64,000 bases of DNA, taken from Taibaiella sp. GTDB lineage: Bacteria > Bacteroidota > Bacteroidia > Chitinophagales > Chitinophagaceae. Shown in pieces: positions 35,815-44,797 of this stretch. Where the stretch lies: contig JAHBTQ010000001.1 of assembly GCA_019638495.1 (NCBI GenBank), positions 682,001-746,000 on the forward strand. The letters are read 5' to 3'. The first letter of the stretch is position 1. Each line of letters starts with the position of its first letter. Under the pieces are notes generated by a model that worked only from the letters and a program-made list of their open reading frames with translations, did not search any database and was not told where the DNA came from. The translations under genes and the position numbers were made by a program.

Positions 35815-35823
35815 GCAAAAATA
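35815..35823 (-). promoter_or_regulatory. Candidate -7 box for the ferritin-like gene
   Basis: Minus-strand TATTTTTGC lies 5 bases before the ATG at 35809, predicting almost no 5' untranslated leader. The sequence also overlaps the upstream alternative start TTG, which makes the ATG the better choice. Confidence 0.45.
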
Positions 35824-35880
35824 CGGGTTATGAATAGATTAGGCCGGTTATTAACTCATGCAGTTATTGCTTATCCTTTA

Positions 35881-35889
35881 TACTTTTGC
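35881..35889 (+). promoter_or_regulatory. Candidate -7 box for the acyltransferase gene
   Basis: TACTTTTGC lies 11 bases before the ATG at 35901. It includes the TTG that could have been taken as a start, so the ATG is preferred. Confidence 0.45.
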
Positions 35890-35900
35890 TGCCGACCGGC

Positions 35901-37082
35901 ATGGCAATAAACATCTATAATAGGCTAAGGCGAATAACGAGCAATCAGTTATACTTCCCGGAGATAGATGGTATCCGTTTTCTGGCCATAATCCTGGTGA
36001 TACTTTTTCACGCCCACGGCTACTTCGTGGCCAAGACACCACACCATTTTGCCGACGGGCCGGCTAACTACCCTCTTTTAGAAACGCTGCTATCAAACGG
36101 CGATAGGGGTGTTGAGCTGTTTTTTGTGCTCAGTGGGTTCATCCTCTGCCTTCCTTTTGCCAAACAATATATAGGTGGCGAAAAGAAGGTGCAGTTGAAA
36201 AAATACTATTTACGACGGGTAACCCGATTGGAGCCGCCGTACTTTATAGCTATGACGGCTTTGCTGCTTCTGCATCTTGCCATGAACGTACATTCCGCGG
36301 CCGAGATCGTACCCAGTTGGCTGGCTTCTCTCATCTATTCGCACAATTTTATTTTCGGTCGCACACCGCTACTCACCGTGGTAGCATGGTCGCTGGAGAT
36401 TGAAATACAGTTTTACCTGATAGCACCGCTGCTATTTAAGTTGTTATCCCTTTCATTGCCGGTACGAAGAACAGCGCTGATCGGTGGGATCGCCGGCATT
36501 GTGCTGCTGCAGTGGTTCTTTCCCGCACCAGACAACTTCATTTCGCTCTACAGCTTTGCCCAGTATTTTCTTACCGGCATTCTGCTATCTGATTTTTACG
36601 TGAGCCAATCAGTTACCACTTCTTTCAGAAACAATGTATGGGTTGCGGTTGGGTGCATTTTGCTCGCTGCAATACTATATCTACCTATAAAGACACATAA
36701 GGACTATGCACAGGAATCGTTTATCCTCGCCTCTCGCATAGCATTTCCGTTTTGCATTGGTCTTTTCTACTACATTGTTATGAAGAACGGCGCAGTAAAG
36801 AAGATCTTCAGCTACAAGTTCGTTCCTATAATTGGTGGCATGTGCTATTCAATTTACCTGCTGCACTATACTATTATCTCCGGATTCGGTAGGCTCTCTT
36901 TGGGATGGAGGGTTACAGACTCTTATCTCGTTAACCTTGCGGTGCAGATGCTCGTCTTAATGATACCGGTACTGGCGATATCTGCATTGTTCTACTACCT
37001 GATAGAGCGCCCATTCATGGCAGGCAAGTGGACGGATATGCTGATGGGAAAATCTAAAGCGAAAGAAGAGAACAGCAAATAA
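35901..37082 (+). CDS. Membrane acyltransferase (acyltransferase 3 / OafA family)
   Basis: A 393-residue protein from ATG 35901 with about ten TM segments and the family motifs: 'IDGIRFLAIILVILFHAHGY' (His near residue 36 as catalytic base), 'RGVELFFVLSGFIL' and 'RRVTRLEPPYFIAM'. Such enzymes transfer acyl groups to sugars or lipids of the cell surface. Target not known. It is divergent from the ferritin-like gene and convergent with the GH10-like gene. Confidence 0.9.
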   Translation: MAINIYNRLRRITSNQLYFPEIDGIRFLAIILVILFHAHGYFVAKTPHHFADGPANYPLLETLLSNGDRGVELFFVLSGFILCLPFAKQYIGGEKKVQLKKYYLRRVTRLEPPYFIAMTALLLLHLAMNVHSAAEIVPSWLASLIYSHNFIFGRTPLLTVVAWSLEIEIQFYLIAPLLFKLLSLSLPVRRTALIGGIAGIVLLQWFFPAPDNFISLYSFAQYFLTGILLSDFYVSQSVTTSFRNNVWVAVGCILLAAILYLPIKTHKDYAQESFILASRIAFPFCIGLFYYIVMKNGAVKKIFSYKFVPIIGGMCYSIYLLHYTIISGFGRLSLGWRVTDSYLVNLAVQMLVLMIPVLAISALFYYLIERPFMAGKWTDMLMGKSKAKEENSK

Positions 37083-37085
37083 TTG

Positions 37086-38558
37086 TTACTGTGCAACTGT
37101 GTTGCTCGGCTCACTTTCGTTCCACATCCTGTCTAATGCCGTGACAACATATTTGTTCTTTTTTCCCGGCTCAGGGTCTTTGTAAGATGTACCCTGCTGA
37201 ATAGACACGATACGGTCATTACGCTCCAGGTCTATTTCTTCTTTTTCACCGAACCGGTAAACGACATAGCGCAGTGGCTCGTTTGTGGGATTTTTTGTCT
37301 GCCACTCCAGCGTTTTACCATTCACAGTAACGGTAGGCGCATTTGGCGCTTCATTGTCCAGCCATGGCATTGGCGGCACCAATGCGGGGTACTTCACAAA
37401 GTTCTGGCGCAGGCTGTCTTCAACCGGTGCCTTTATCTTATCAAAACAGGAAGCGCTGTAAAATGCATAGCCGGAGTTAGGACACTTGCCGCGTATATCG
37501 CGAAGCTGCCACATCAGTTCCTTTGCAGATGTCCATGGACCACTTTTTGCCCCTGCCATCCTATACAGACCGAGGCCATAGTATACGTGGCGTTTGAAGC
37601 AACGATCATACCACCAGGGGAGCAGCACTTCAAACGGCGCCGCCCGATGATTGTGTTCCCAGTAGAGCTGCGGCATCATATAGTCTACCCAGCCTTTTTC
37701 CAGCCACATCACTACATCTGCATACAGGTCGTCATAGTTTGTTTGTCCGCCGCGAGTGTCAGACCCCATCGGATCCTTGCTCTTATTACGCCATATGCCA
37801 AATGGGCTGATTCCCAGCTTCATATATGGTTTTATGTTCTTGATCGATGTATTCAGCAGCGATATGAAGCGACTCACATTATCGCGGCGCCAGTCGCCTT
37901 TGTCCATTCCATGACCGTAGCGTGCATAACTTTTGTTGTCTCCAAACTCCTTGCCCGGCACACGATATGGATAGAAATAATCGTCGAGGTGCACCGCATC
38001 AATGTCATATCGCTTCACTACGTCCGTAATAACAGATATTACGTAGTCGCGAGCCTCAGGTATGCCCGGATCTAATTGCGATTTTCCTCCATAGCTTATT
38101 ACCCAGTCCTTATGGGTGTGGGTCACATGGTCCATGGGGTTGGGGTTCTTTGCACTGTTCATCAATGCACGGAAAGGGTTGAACCACGCATGGAACTCCA
38201 TATTTCGCTTATGCGCCTCCTCGATCATAAAGACCAGCGGGTCGTAATAAGGAAAAGGTGCTTCGCCCTGCTTGCCTGTAAGGTAGTGGCTCCACGGTTC
38301 CTTTTTTGAAGCATAAAATGCGTCAGATACCGGGCGAACCTGCACTATCACCGCATTGCAGCCATCGTCTTTCAGCCTATCCAGCACACGTATGAACTCC
38401 TGTCGCTGCTCTACAGAGGGCAGGCCGGGCTTGGATGGCCAGTCGATATTTGCTACAGTAGCTATCCAGGCACCGCGAAACTCCCGCTTCGGCGATTGTG
38501 CCTGTGCGGCAGAGCATATAGAAATAATTAAGGCTAGTGAAAGAATGATCCGCAGCAT
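37086..38558 (-). CDS. GH10-like glycosyl hydrolase (YngK/DUF187 type)
   Basis: A 490-residue exported protein with signal peptide ('LRIILSLALIISICSAAQAQ') and the DUF187/GHL10 catalytic domain: 'FRGAWIATVANIDWPSK' at the N-terminus, 'NAVIVQVRPVSDAFYAS', 'FHAWFNPFRA', 'DIDAVHLDDYFYPY', where the Asp pair is a likely catalytic element, and 'WVDYMMPQLYWE'. A C-terminal fibronectin-like domain follows (about residues 400-490). The family is thought to act on cell-surface or peptidoglycan-associated glycans; substrate not known. Confidence 0.85.
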   Translation of the reverse strand: MLRIILSLALIISICSAAQAQSPKREFRGAWIATVANIDWPSKPGLPSVEQRQEFIRVLDRLKDDGCNAVIVQVRPVSDAFYASKKEPWSHYLTGKQGEAPFPYYDPLVFMIEEAHKRNMEFHAWFNPFRALMNSAKNPNPMDHVTHTHKDWVISYGGKSQLDPGIPEARDYVISVITDVVKRYDIDAVHLDDYFYPYRVPGKEFGDNKSYARYGHGMDKGDWRRDNVSRFISLLNTSIKNIKPYMKLGISPFGIWRNKSKDPMGSDTRGGQTNYDDLYADVVMWLEKGWVDYMMPQLYWEHNHRAAPFEVLLPWWYDRCFKRHVYYGLGLYRMAGAKSGPWTSAKELMWQLRDIRGKCPNSGYAFYSASCFDKIKAPVEDSLRQNFVKYPALVPPMPWLDNEAPNAPTVTVNGKTLEWQTKNPTNEPLRYVVYRFGEKEEIDLERNDRIVSIQQGTSYKDPEPGKKNKYVVTALDRMWNESEPSNTVAQ

Positions 38559-38651
38559 GTTAGTTCATTGGCATGACGGTGTGAAAATACCATTTTTCAG
38601 TCTTTCGGTCTTGTAAGGTTCACAGGCGCGCTATTTTGCACCCCAAATGAT

Positions 38652-38660
38652 TATTTTTGC
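38652..38660 (+). promoter_or_regulatory. Candidate -7 box for the E2 gene
   Basis: TATTTTTGC lies 35 bases before the ATG at 38696. A second weaker box (TATTTTGC at 38632-38639) is 20 bases upstream. Confidence 0.4.
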
Positions 38661-38695
38661 ACCTCGATTTATTAGAAATTACTTAAAAGCATATC

Positions 38696-40021
38696 ATGGC
38701 TATAGTAGATATTGTAATGCCTAAAATGGGCGAGAGTATTATGGAAGCTACCGTGCTGAAGTGGCACAAGCAACCAGGCGATACAATTAAGATGGACGAA
38801 ACGCTCCTGGACATCGCAACCGACAAGGTAGATAGCGAGGTTCCGTCTACTGCTGCAGGCGTGATAAAAGAGATACTCTATAAAGAAAATGATGTGGTGC
38901 CAGTAGGCGCAGCTATAGCGCGAGTGGAAACTGCAGGAGCAGGAGCGGCGGCACCGACACCAAGCCCAGCACCCGTAGTTGCTGCTGCAGCTCCGCAGCC
39001 AGTAGCAGCGACAGCGGCACCTGCAGCCCCTGCGGCGAGCGCTGGTTCAAGGTTTTACTCACCTTTGGTTTTGAACATAGCCGGCACAGAGGGCATAGGC
39101 ATGGCTGAACTGGAAACAATTCCCGGCACAGGAAACGAAGGCCGTGTGACCAAAAAAGATATTCTTAGCTACCTGGCTAACCGAAAAGGAGGTGCAGCAC
39201 CAGCAGCACCGGTTCAGGCAGCTCCTGCTTACCAGGCACCAGCGCAACCAGTTGCAGCCCCCGCGGCAGCACCAACACCACAGCCGGCACCTGCTCCTGC
39301 CGTTATCTCGGGAAATGTAGAGATAATAGAAATGGACAGGATGCGGAAGCTGATAGCAGACCACATGGTACGCAGCAAGTCTACTTCGCCGCACGTAACC
39401 AGCTTTACAGAAGCAGACGTGACGAACATAGTAAAATGGCGCGATAGGAATAAGAGCTCATTTGAAAAGAAATATGGCGAGAAGATCACGTTCACTCCTA
39501 TCTTCTTTGAAGCGATTATCAATTGTATCCGCAAGTATCCGATGATCAACAGCAGCATTGATGGTACAAACATCATTGTGAAGAAGGATATCAATATAGG
39601 TATGGCTACAGCGCTACCGAGCGGCAACCTGATAGTGCCTGTAATAAAGAACGCTGAGACAAAAAATCTGCTGGGTATTACCAAGGATGTGAATGCGCTG
39701 GCAAACGCTGCCCGCAACAACAAACTGAAAGCGGATGATACACAGGGAGGCACATTCACAGTTACTAACGTTGGTACATTCGGTAGTCTGATGGGCACAC
39801 CGATCATTAATCAGCCACAGGTTGCCATCATGGCGCTTGGCGCTATCAAGAAGCGCCCGATGGTGCTTGAAACTGAAGATGGAGACGTGATTGCTATACG
39901 CCACATGATGTACTTGTCGATGAGCTATGACCACAGGATCGTAGACGGGTCGTTGGGTGCCAGTTTCCTCACCGCTGTTGCAAACGAACTGGAGGCATTT
40001 GATCCAGGCCGCCAGATCTAA
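38696..40021 (+). CDS. 2-oxo acid dehydrogenase E2 (dihydrolipoamide acyltransferase)
   Basis: A 441-residue E2 component. Residues 1-78 are the lipoyl domain with the lipoylated Lys in 'DIATDKVDSEV' (near 43); next is an Ala/Pro-rich flexible linker, a peripheral-subunit-binding domain ('LVLNIAGTEGIGMAELETI', about 125-160), a second Ala/Pro linker, and the catalytic domain (about 210-441) ending with the active-site 'SYDHRIVDGSLG'. It transfers acyl groups from E1 to CoA. E1 and E3 genes are not adjacent, so the acid (pyruvate, 2-oxoglutarate or branched-chain) cannot be decided here; the compact form with one lipoyl domain resembles branched-chain type E2. Confidence 0.9.
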   Translation: MAIVDIVMPKMGESIMEATVLKWHKQPGDTIKMDETLLDIATDKVDSEVPSTAAGVIKEILYKENDVVPVGAAIARVETAGAGAAAPTPSPAPVVAAAAPQPVAATAAPAAPAASAGSRFYSPLVLNIAGTEGIGMAELETIPGTGNEGRVTKKDILSYLANRKGGAAPAAPVQAAPAYQAPAQPVAAPAAAPTPQPAPAPAVISGNVEIIEMDRMRKLIADHMVRSKSTSPHVTSFTEADVTNIVKWRDRNKSSFEKKYGEKITFTPIFFEAIINCIRKYPMINSSIDGTNIIVKKDINIGMATALPSGNLIVPVIKNAETKNLLGITKDVNALANAARNNKLKADDTQGGTFTVTNVGTFGSLMGTPIINQPQVAIMALGAIKKRPMVLETEDGDVIAIRHMMYLSMSYDHRIVDGSLGASFLTAVANELEAFDPGRQI

Positions 40022-40038
40022 TCCAAATTGCAGTTATC

Positions 40039-40073
40039 AAATAAGAAAGCTCCCTGTGGGAGCTTTCTTATTT
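40039..40073. terminator. Bidirectional terminator between E2 and YihY genes
   Basis: A perfect inverted repeat (16-bp stem counting the A/T ends, GC-rich top, loop TGT at 40055-40057) is flanked by A-runs on one side and TTTTT on the other. It serves both convergent genes and overlaps the YihY stop codon. Confidence 0.9.
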
Positions 40074-41102
40074 TTCAGGATTCTCTTCCGGTTGTGCCGG
40101 CTTGTGCGGATGCAGGTCTTCATCCATGTGCGTCTTTAGTGCAGGGAGTTCTTTTGACTCACGCTTAATAACAAAAACGGCCGTTTTCTTTACCAGTACA
40201 CCACGTCCCACTTTGCGTGCATACACGTCTGTAAACTCAGCGCCGAAATACAGTATGAGTGCCGAGTAATATATCCAGGAAAGAAGAATGATCAGTGATG
40301 CCGCAGCACCATAGGCAGTGATGAGTTTAGAATTCGTGAGGTAGAGCGAGATAAGAAACTTGCCTATCAAGAACAACAGACTCGTGAATGAGGCACCGAC
40401 AAGCACATCCTTCCAATGAATTTTTGCGTCGGGCAAAACTTTGAAAATTACTCCGAATACCAACGTCATTATTATAAAAAGCACCCCGGTATTGACACCT
40501 GAAAGTATCCATATGTTTTCTTCGCCCAACAACTGGCCGATGGCGGGGAAGCGGTGGAGCTGTCCGCTTATGGCATCGCCAATAACTGATAGCAGCAAGA
40601 TACCAACCATGAACACTCCTATACCTACTATGAACACAAGCGACAACAAACGGTCTGTAATTATCTTCAGCCACTCCCGCTTGGGCCTCGCTTTTACGGA
40701 CCACATATAGTTGATGGAGCTTTTCATCTCCGTAAAAATGCTCGTAGCACTATACACGAAAACGAGGATACCGATAATGCCAAATAATGTGCTATTATTT
40801 GCTGTGTTCATCTTATCAAAGAGGCCTTCGAGCTGCTCTGCCGCTCCCGGACCTACAAATTGCGTTACCTTACTGAACACCGCAGCCCGAGCGTCTGCTT
40901 TGGCATAGACTATACCAATGACATGAATAATTACCAGTAAAAGAGGACCGATAGAAAAGATGGTATAATAAGCGAGCGACGCGCTGAATTTTGATACGTG
41001 GTCTTCCACATATTCATCTGCTGTTTCCTTCAGCAATTCCCAGAAGGTAGCAAATCCCAGCTTCAATTTTTTGCGCCTCGACATCATTCCAAAAGTAAGC
41101 AT
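40068..41102 (-). CDS. YihY/BrkB-family membrane protein
   Basis: A 344-residue protein with about six TM segments of the YihY family (once called ribonuclease BN): 'SLAYYTIFSIGPLLLVIIHV', 'SATSIFTEMKSSINYMW', 'YGAAASLIILLSWIYYSAL'. Function in the cell is not settled. The hydrophilic C-terminus (about 45 residues, Glu/Pro/Lys-rich) is cytosolic. It is the last gene of a three-gene minus-strand run with the 109-residue protein and the glycosyltransferase; a shorter start at 41087 is also possible. Confidence 0.85.
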   Translation of the reverse strand: MLTFGMMSRRKKLKLGFATFWELLKETADEYVEDHVSKFSASLAYYTIFSIGPLLLVIIHVIGIVYAKADARAAVFSKVTQFVGPGAAEQLEGLFDKMNTANNSTLFGIIGILVFVYSATSIFTEMKSSINYMWSVKARPKREWLKIITDRLLSLVFIVGIGVFMVGILLLSVIGDAISGQLHRFPAIGQLLGEENIWILSGVNTGVLFIIMTLVFGVIFKVLPDAKIHWKDVLVGASFTSLLFLIGKFLISLYLTNSKLITAYGAAASLIILLSWIYYSALILYFGAEFTDVYARKVGRGVLVKKTAVFVIKRESKELPALKTHMDEDLHPHKPAQPEENPEK

Positions 41103-41127
41103 GATAAAGGTAACAGCACAGAGGCCT

Positions 41128-41457
41128 TTACCATTGAAGGTCCGGATCTATATCATTGTTTTTCTCCCGATGCTCACGGCGACTTTTTATTTTTTCAAGT
41201 TGGCGGGCCAGGACCAGCGCTGCCACCTTACGCGATACATCGGTGCTTCCCGTGAGTTGCCTGATTTTGTTCTCTGAAATATCCAGGCGATACATGAGCC
41301 TGTAAAACGGATCCGGTCCCATTGAGATGATGGCGGCTATTTTGTCTGAAAGCTGCTCCAGAAGCGCTTCTTCAGAGACAATGGTCGCCGGCTGAAGGGC
41401 CCACTCATTTGAGAGCTCTACTGCCGCTTGTTTTATTATTTCCAATTCGTTAGCCAT
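41128..41457 (-). CDS. Conserved hypothetical protein between GT and YihY genes
   Basis: A 109-residue helical protein with no signal peptide or membrane segment and a basic/acidic C-terminal tail ('KSRREHREKNNDIDPDLQW'). It begins 7 bases after the glycosyltransferase stop and is followed 25 bases later by the YihY gene, so it is probably translated from the same mRNA. No domain is recognised. Confidence 0.65.
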   Translation of the reverse strand: MANELEIIKQAAVELSNEWALQPATIVSEEALLEQLSDKIAAIISMGPDPFYRLMYRLDISENKIRQLTGSTDVSRKVAALVLARQLEKIKSRREHREKNNDIDPDLQW

Positions 41458-41464
41458 AGGCTTA

Positions 41465-42592
41465 CTACTTTTCTACGCACTTCATCATACATGTCCACAA
41501 CCTATCGGCAGCACCCTGCCAGTCGAATTTTTTCACCTGCTCGCTTGCATTGGCAACCAATCTGGATCTGAGCGATTCATCTTTATACAAAATGTGCATC
41601 TTGGCCGCAATATCTTCCGGGTCAGTAGGATCTACTAATAAAGCAGCCTCGCCGGCTACTTCTGGCATTGACGAGGTATTACTCACTATTGCCGGTACAT
41701 TGCACTGCAGCGCCTCCAGGATGGGGATACCAAAGCCTTCAAAGAGCGAAGCGTATACCAGAGCATATGCAGCCCCAATTACTTTTGATAGCTCGTCCAC
41801 ATTCATGTAGCCCACCCACTTCACCTCATCTTTAAAAGGCATGGTAAGCTGCATTTCTTCAACCTCCTCATATTTCCACGCCAGGCGACCTACGATCACC
41901 AGTTTCATATTGGTCTTCTGCCGCTTTTTGAATGCTATAAAGGCTTTCAGAAGATTGACAATGTTCTTTCTTGGATGCAAAGCGCCGGCGAAAACGAAAT
42001 ACTCACATCCGTCGGCATATTTCTGTTTTATCTGTTCGCGCTCTGCAGCATCAAGTGGTTTGTATTCATCATGGGCACCATTGTACACCACGTCTATTAC
42101 ATCCTTGCTTACGCCATAGTGGCGGTGAATATCATCCTTAGAGAATGTTGAAACGGTAGCTATTCGCTTAGCCTTTCTTGCGAAGAGGGGTGAGTAATGC
42201 CGCCAGTATAGCTTGTGGCTAAGTACATAATGCTCGGGGTAATGCTCGAACGCAAGATCATGTATCACAAGGCAGGTAGGAACTTTTGTGGATAACGACA
42301 TATAACCATCCGGAGAAAGAAACAGGTCGATCTTATGTTTCCGCAGCATTGCAGGCACAGACCATTCGAACCAGAGATAAAACAAAATGGGGTGCCTGGC
42401 CTGGGGATGCACTACTACCGGCGTGACGTTAGGGGCAAAAATAAACTGCTCATCATATGGCCTGTCGAAGAAGAAAAAAAACTCATGCTCAGGATGTTGC
42501 CTGACAATCCGTTCGAGGGTTTGATAAGTAAACCAGCCTATACCTTCCAGCTTGCCTTTCAGCAGCAGCCGTGTATTTACTGCTATTCGCAT
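41465..42592 (-). CDS. Glycosyltransferase family 1/4 (GT-B fold)
   Basis: A 375-residue GT-B enzyme. The N-terminal domain starts 'RIAVNTRLLLKGKLEGIGWF'; the C-terminal domain has 'FVFAGALHPRKNIVNLLKAF' and the ExxxxxxxE signature 'EGFGIPILEAL' (around residue 275). It transfers a sugar from a nucleotide donor, probably to a cell-surface glycan, in keeping with the divergent flippase gene. Confidence 0.9.
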   Translation of the reverse strand: MRIAVNTRLLLKGKLEGIGWFTYQTLERIVRQHPEHEFFFFFDRPYDEQFIFAPNVTPVVVHPQARHPILFYLWFEWSVPAMLRKHKIDLFLSPDGYMSLSTKVPTCLVIHDLAFEHYPEHYVLSHKLYWRHYSPLFARKAKRIATVSTFSKDDIHRHYGVSKDVIDVVYNGAHDEYKPLDAAEREQIKQKYADGCEYFVFAGALHPRKNIVNLLKAFIAFKKRQKTNMKLVIVGRLAWKYEEVEEMQLTMPFKDEVKWVGYMNVDELSKVIGAAYALVYASLFEGFGIPILEALQCNVPAIVSNTSSMPEVAGEAALLVDPTDPEDIAAKMHILYKDESLRSRLVANASEQVKKFDWQGAADRLWTCMMKCVEK

Positions 42593-42647
42593 ACCTTATG
42601 CGGACAAAAATATACTTTTACCGCTTTATACATCGTTATTTATACGC

Positions 42648-44114
42648 ATGCAGCGTTTTTTTGTCAGAAATATCCTTTTCGTTATTGCCGTAAACCTGTT
42701 GGTGAAGCCTTTGTGGGTGCTTTTTATTGACCGCACCGTGCAGAACAGTGTTCCTGCGGCTTCCTATGGCACCTACCAGGCTTTGTTCAGCCTTGGAATC
42801 ATATTTCAGACATTGCTGGATTTTGGCATCAGTAATTATAACAGCAAAACGATAGCACAGGAGCCCGAGAGATTGTCTACACTATTTCCGGCTATGTTAT
42901 CTGCCAGGCTTGTTCTAATGCTTATTTACATCGGTATTGCATATGGCTGGGGGGTACTTCTTGGTTATCGTGGATGGGAACTTGCTCTGTTATGCGGCAT
43001 ACTATTTATTCATTCACTCAATGCCCTTGTTTCGTTTATCCGCAGCAATGTATCTGCCCTGCACCGTTTCAAAATAGATGCGCTTCTCTCAATAACTGAT
43101 AGAATGCTGATGATCATCGTTTGCGGCGGACTTTTGCTGTATCCCGCTACAGCAAAGGCTTTTAAGATACAATGGTTTGTACTGACACAAATTGGTAGCT
43201 ACTTTGTTGCGGCCATGGCTTCCTACCTGGTACTAAGAAGACTTGCCAAAGTGCCGCTACGTTTTTCCTTCAATAGGGCGGAGATAATGGGTGTAATCAA
43301 GAGTAGCTTTCCCTATGCGCTTCTCATCTTCCTCATGTCAATCTACAACAGGGCTGATGCGGTGATGATAGAACGCATGTGCCATGAGGGTAAAGTTCAG
43401 GGAAGTATCTGGGCTGCTGCTTTCCGCCTACTCGACATGGCGAATATATTGGGGCTCATGTTTGCTACGATGTTGTTGCCGGTCTTTGGTAGAATGATAA
43501 AACAAAAGGCAGACATTCAGCCAATAGCCAAACTGTGTGTGAACATGATGGTGCCATTTTCCGTTTCTGTTTCCGTTGCCTGCTTCCTTTATGGTGGCGA
43601 CATCATGCAACTACTCTACCACAAGAACCCTTTGTATGCAACTTACGCTGATGACTACCGATGGGTGTTCTCTTATCTAATGCTATCGTTTCCTGCGTGG
43701 TGTTTTATGTATGTCTATTCTACGCTGCTAACAGCTAATGGAAGTATGAAAACACTGAACATAATTGCTTTTGCAGGTGTTGTTTTCAATCTTAGCATGA
43801 ATTTCCTTCTGATACCACGATTCAACGCAATTGGAGGCGCTATTACTTCGCTTGCTACGCAGACTGGTTTGGCCCTGGTGTTCTTTGCATTCGCTATCAA
43901 AATATTTAAGCTAAAAATAGAAGCAAAGTGGCTACTTGCTCATCTGGGTTATGCTCTGGTAATTGGGCTGACCGGATATTTTATTAGTTTTTCTAATATT
44001 AATAAAATACTACAATTGACTTCCATAGGAGCTATTAGCTTATTACTAATATTTGTGCTCCGCTTCATATCGGTAAATAATATCAAGCAATTCATGAGCC
44101 GGTCTATAGATTAG
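42648..44114 (+). CDS. Polysaccharide flippase (Wzx/MATE-like)
   Basis: From ATG 42648 the protein has 488 residues and about 12-14 TM segments ('FVIAVNLLVKPLWVLFIDRT', 'FGISNYNSKTIAQEPERL', 'NRADAVMIERMC'). An earlier in-frame start at 42552 would overlap the divergent glycosyltransferase gene and add a non-hydrophobic leader, so it was rejected. It probably moves lipid-linked glycans across the inner membrane. Confidence 0.85.
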   Translation: MQRFFVRNILFVIAVNLLVKPLWVLFIDRTVQNSVPAASYGTYQALFSLGIIFQTLLDFGISNYNSKTIAQEPERLSTLFPAMLSARLVLMLIYIGIAYGWGVLLGYRGWELALLCGILFIHSLNALVSFIRSNVSALHRFKIDALLSITDRMLMIIVCGGLLLYPATAKAFKIQWFVLTQIGSYFVAAMASYLVLRRLAKVPLRFSFNRAEIMGVIKSSFPYALLIFLMSIYNRADAVMIERMCHEGKVQGSIWAAAFRLLDMANILGLMFATMLLPVFGRMIKQKADIQPIAKLCVNMMVPFSVSVSVACFLYGGDIMQLLYHKNPLYATYADDYRWVFSYLMLSFPAWCFMYVYSTLLTANGSMKTLNIIAFAGVVFNLSMNFLLIPRFNAIGGAITSLATQTGLALVFFAFAIKIFKLKIEAKWLLAHLGYALVIGLTGYFISFSNINKILQLTSIGAISLLLIFVLRFISVNNIKQFMSRSID

Positions 44115-44125
44115 ATCCCGTTTCT

Positions 44126-44581
44126 TTACTTTTTCTTCTCCGTGAATTTGAGCACAGCAGCTTTGACAAGGTCGGATTCAAAGCCTTTTTGAGCCAAAAA
44201 CCTATAGATTTTTGCTCTTTTAGTAAAAATGTTCTTTTCGCTTTTTAGTTCGGCTGTCTTTTTTGCTGCTAATTCATCTAAAACCTGTTCATATTCTACT
44301 TCGTCTATCTCAGACAATCCCTTCCTAATACAATACTCGGAAATCTTCTTTTGCCTAAGCTGGTAGATTATTTTTTGTTTGCCCCATTGTTTCATTCTCC
44401 ATTTGCCGCGCGCATAGCCGCGCGCAAAGCGTTCCTCGTTCAGAATGTCTGCCTGAATGAGCAGCGAAATCTGTTCCTCGACAGACACGGAAGTAAATCC
44501 CAGTTCGTATAGCTTGTTTCTTGCCTCGCTATGGCACCTTTCCTGGTACTTACAATAGTGGACAATTTGAGGAGAGAGCAT
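44126..44581 (-). CDS. recX: Regulatory protein RecX
   Basis: A 151-residue helical protein with three RecX repeats: 'RCHSEARNKLYELGF' (near 16-30), 'LNEERFARGYARGKWRMKQW' (near 47-66) and 'FLAQKGFESDLVKAAV' at the C-terminus. RecX binds RecA filaments and limits recombination. recA is not in the window. It lies 11 bases past the end of the convergent flippase gene. Confidence 0.85.
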   Translation of the reverse strand: MLSPQIVHYCKYQERCHSEARNKLYELGFTSVSVEEQISLLIQADILNEERFARGYARGKWRMKQWGKQKIIYQLRQKKISEYCIRKGLSEIDEVEYEQVLDELAAKKTAELKSEKNIFTKRAKIYRFLAQKGFESDLVKAAVLKFTEKKK

Positions 44582-44742
44582 TTGGATGTCAAATATAGGT
44601 GGTTGACAAGATTTGTACCTCGGAAAAAAGAACGGGCTAAAAGAGTATGTTTTTGGAACAAAAATCGCTTGTTTTTAGCACTAAATGGCCTTTTTGCCAA
44701 TGGAATTTTCATCCCGGGTATTGGTACGATATAGAAAAAAAT

Positions 44743-44776
44743 AGAGCCCTGAATTTTAGTGAAAATTCAGGGCTCT
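44743..44776 (-). terminator. Strong hairpin terminator of mnmG
   Basis: A perfect 15-bp stem (AGAGCCCTGAATTTT paired with its complement) with loop AGTG. On the minus strand it is followed by a T-rich run, placing it just downstream of the mnmG stop. Confidence 0.9.
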
Positions 44777-44797
44777 GTACCAGTACTATTTTTGGAA

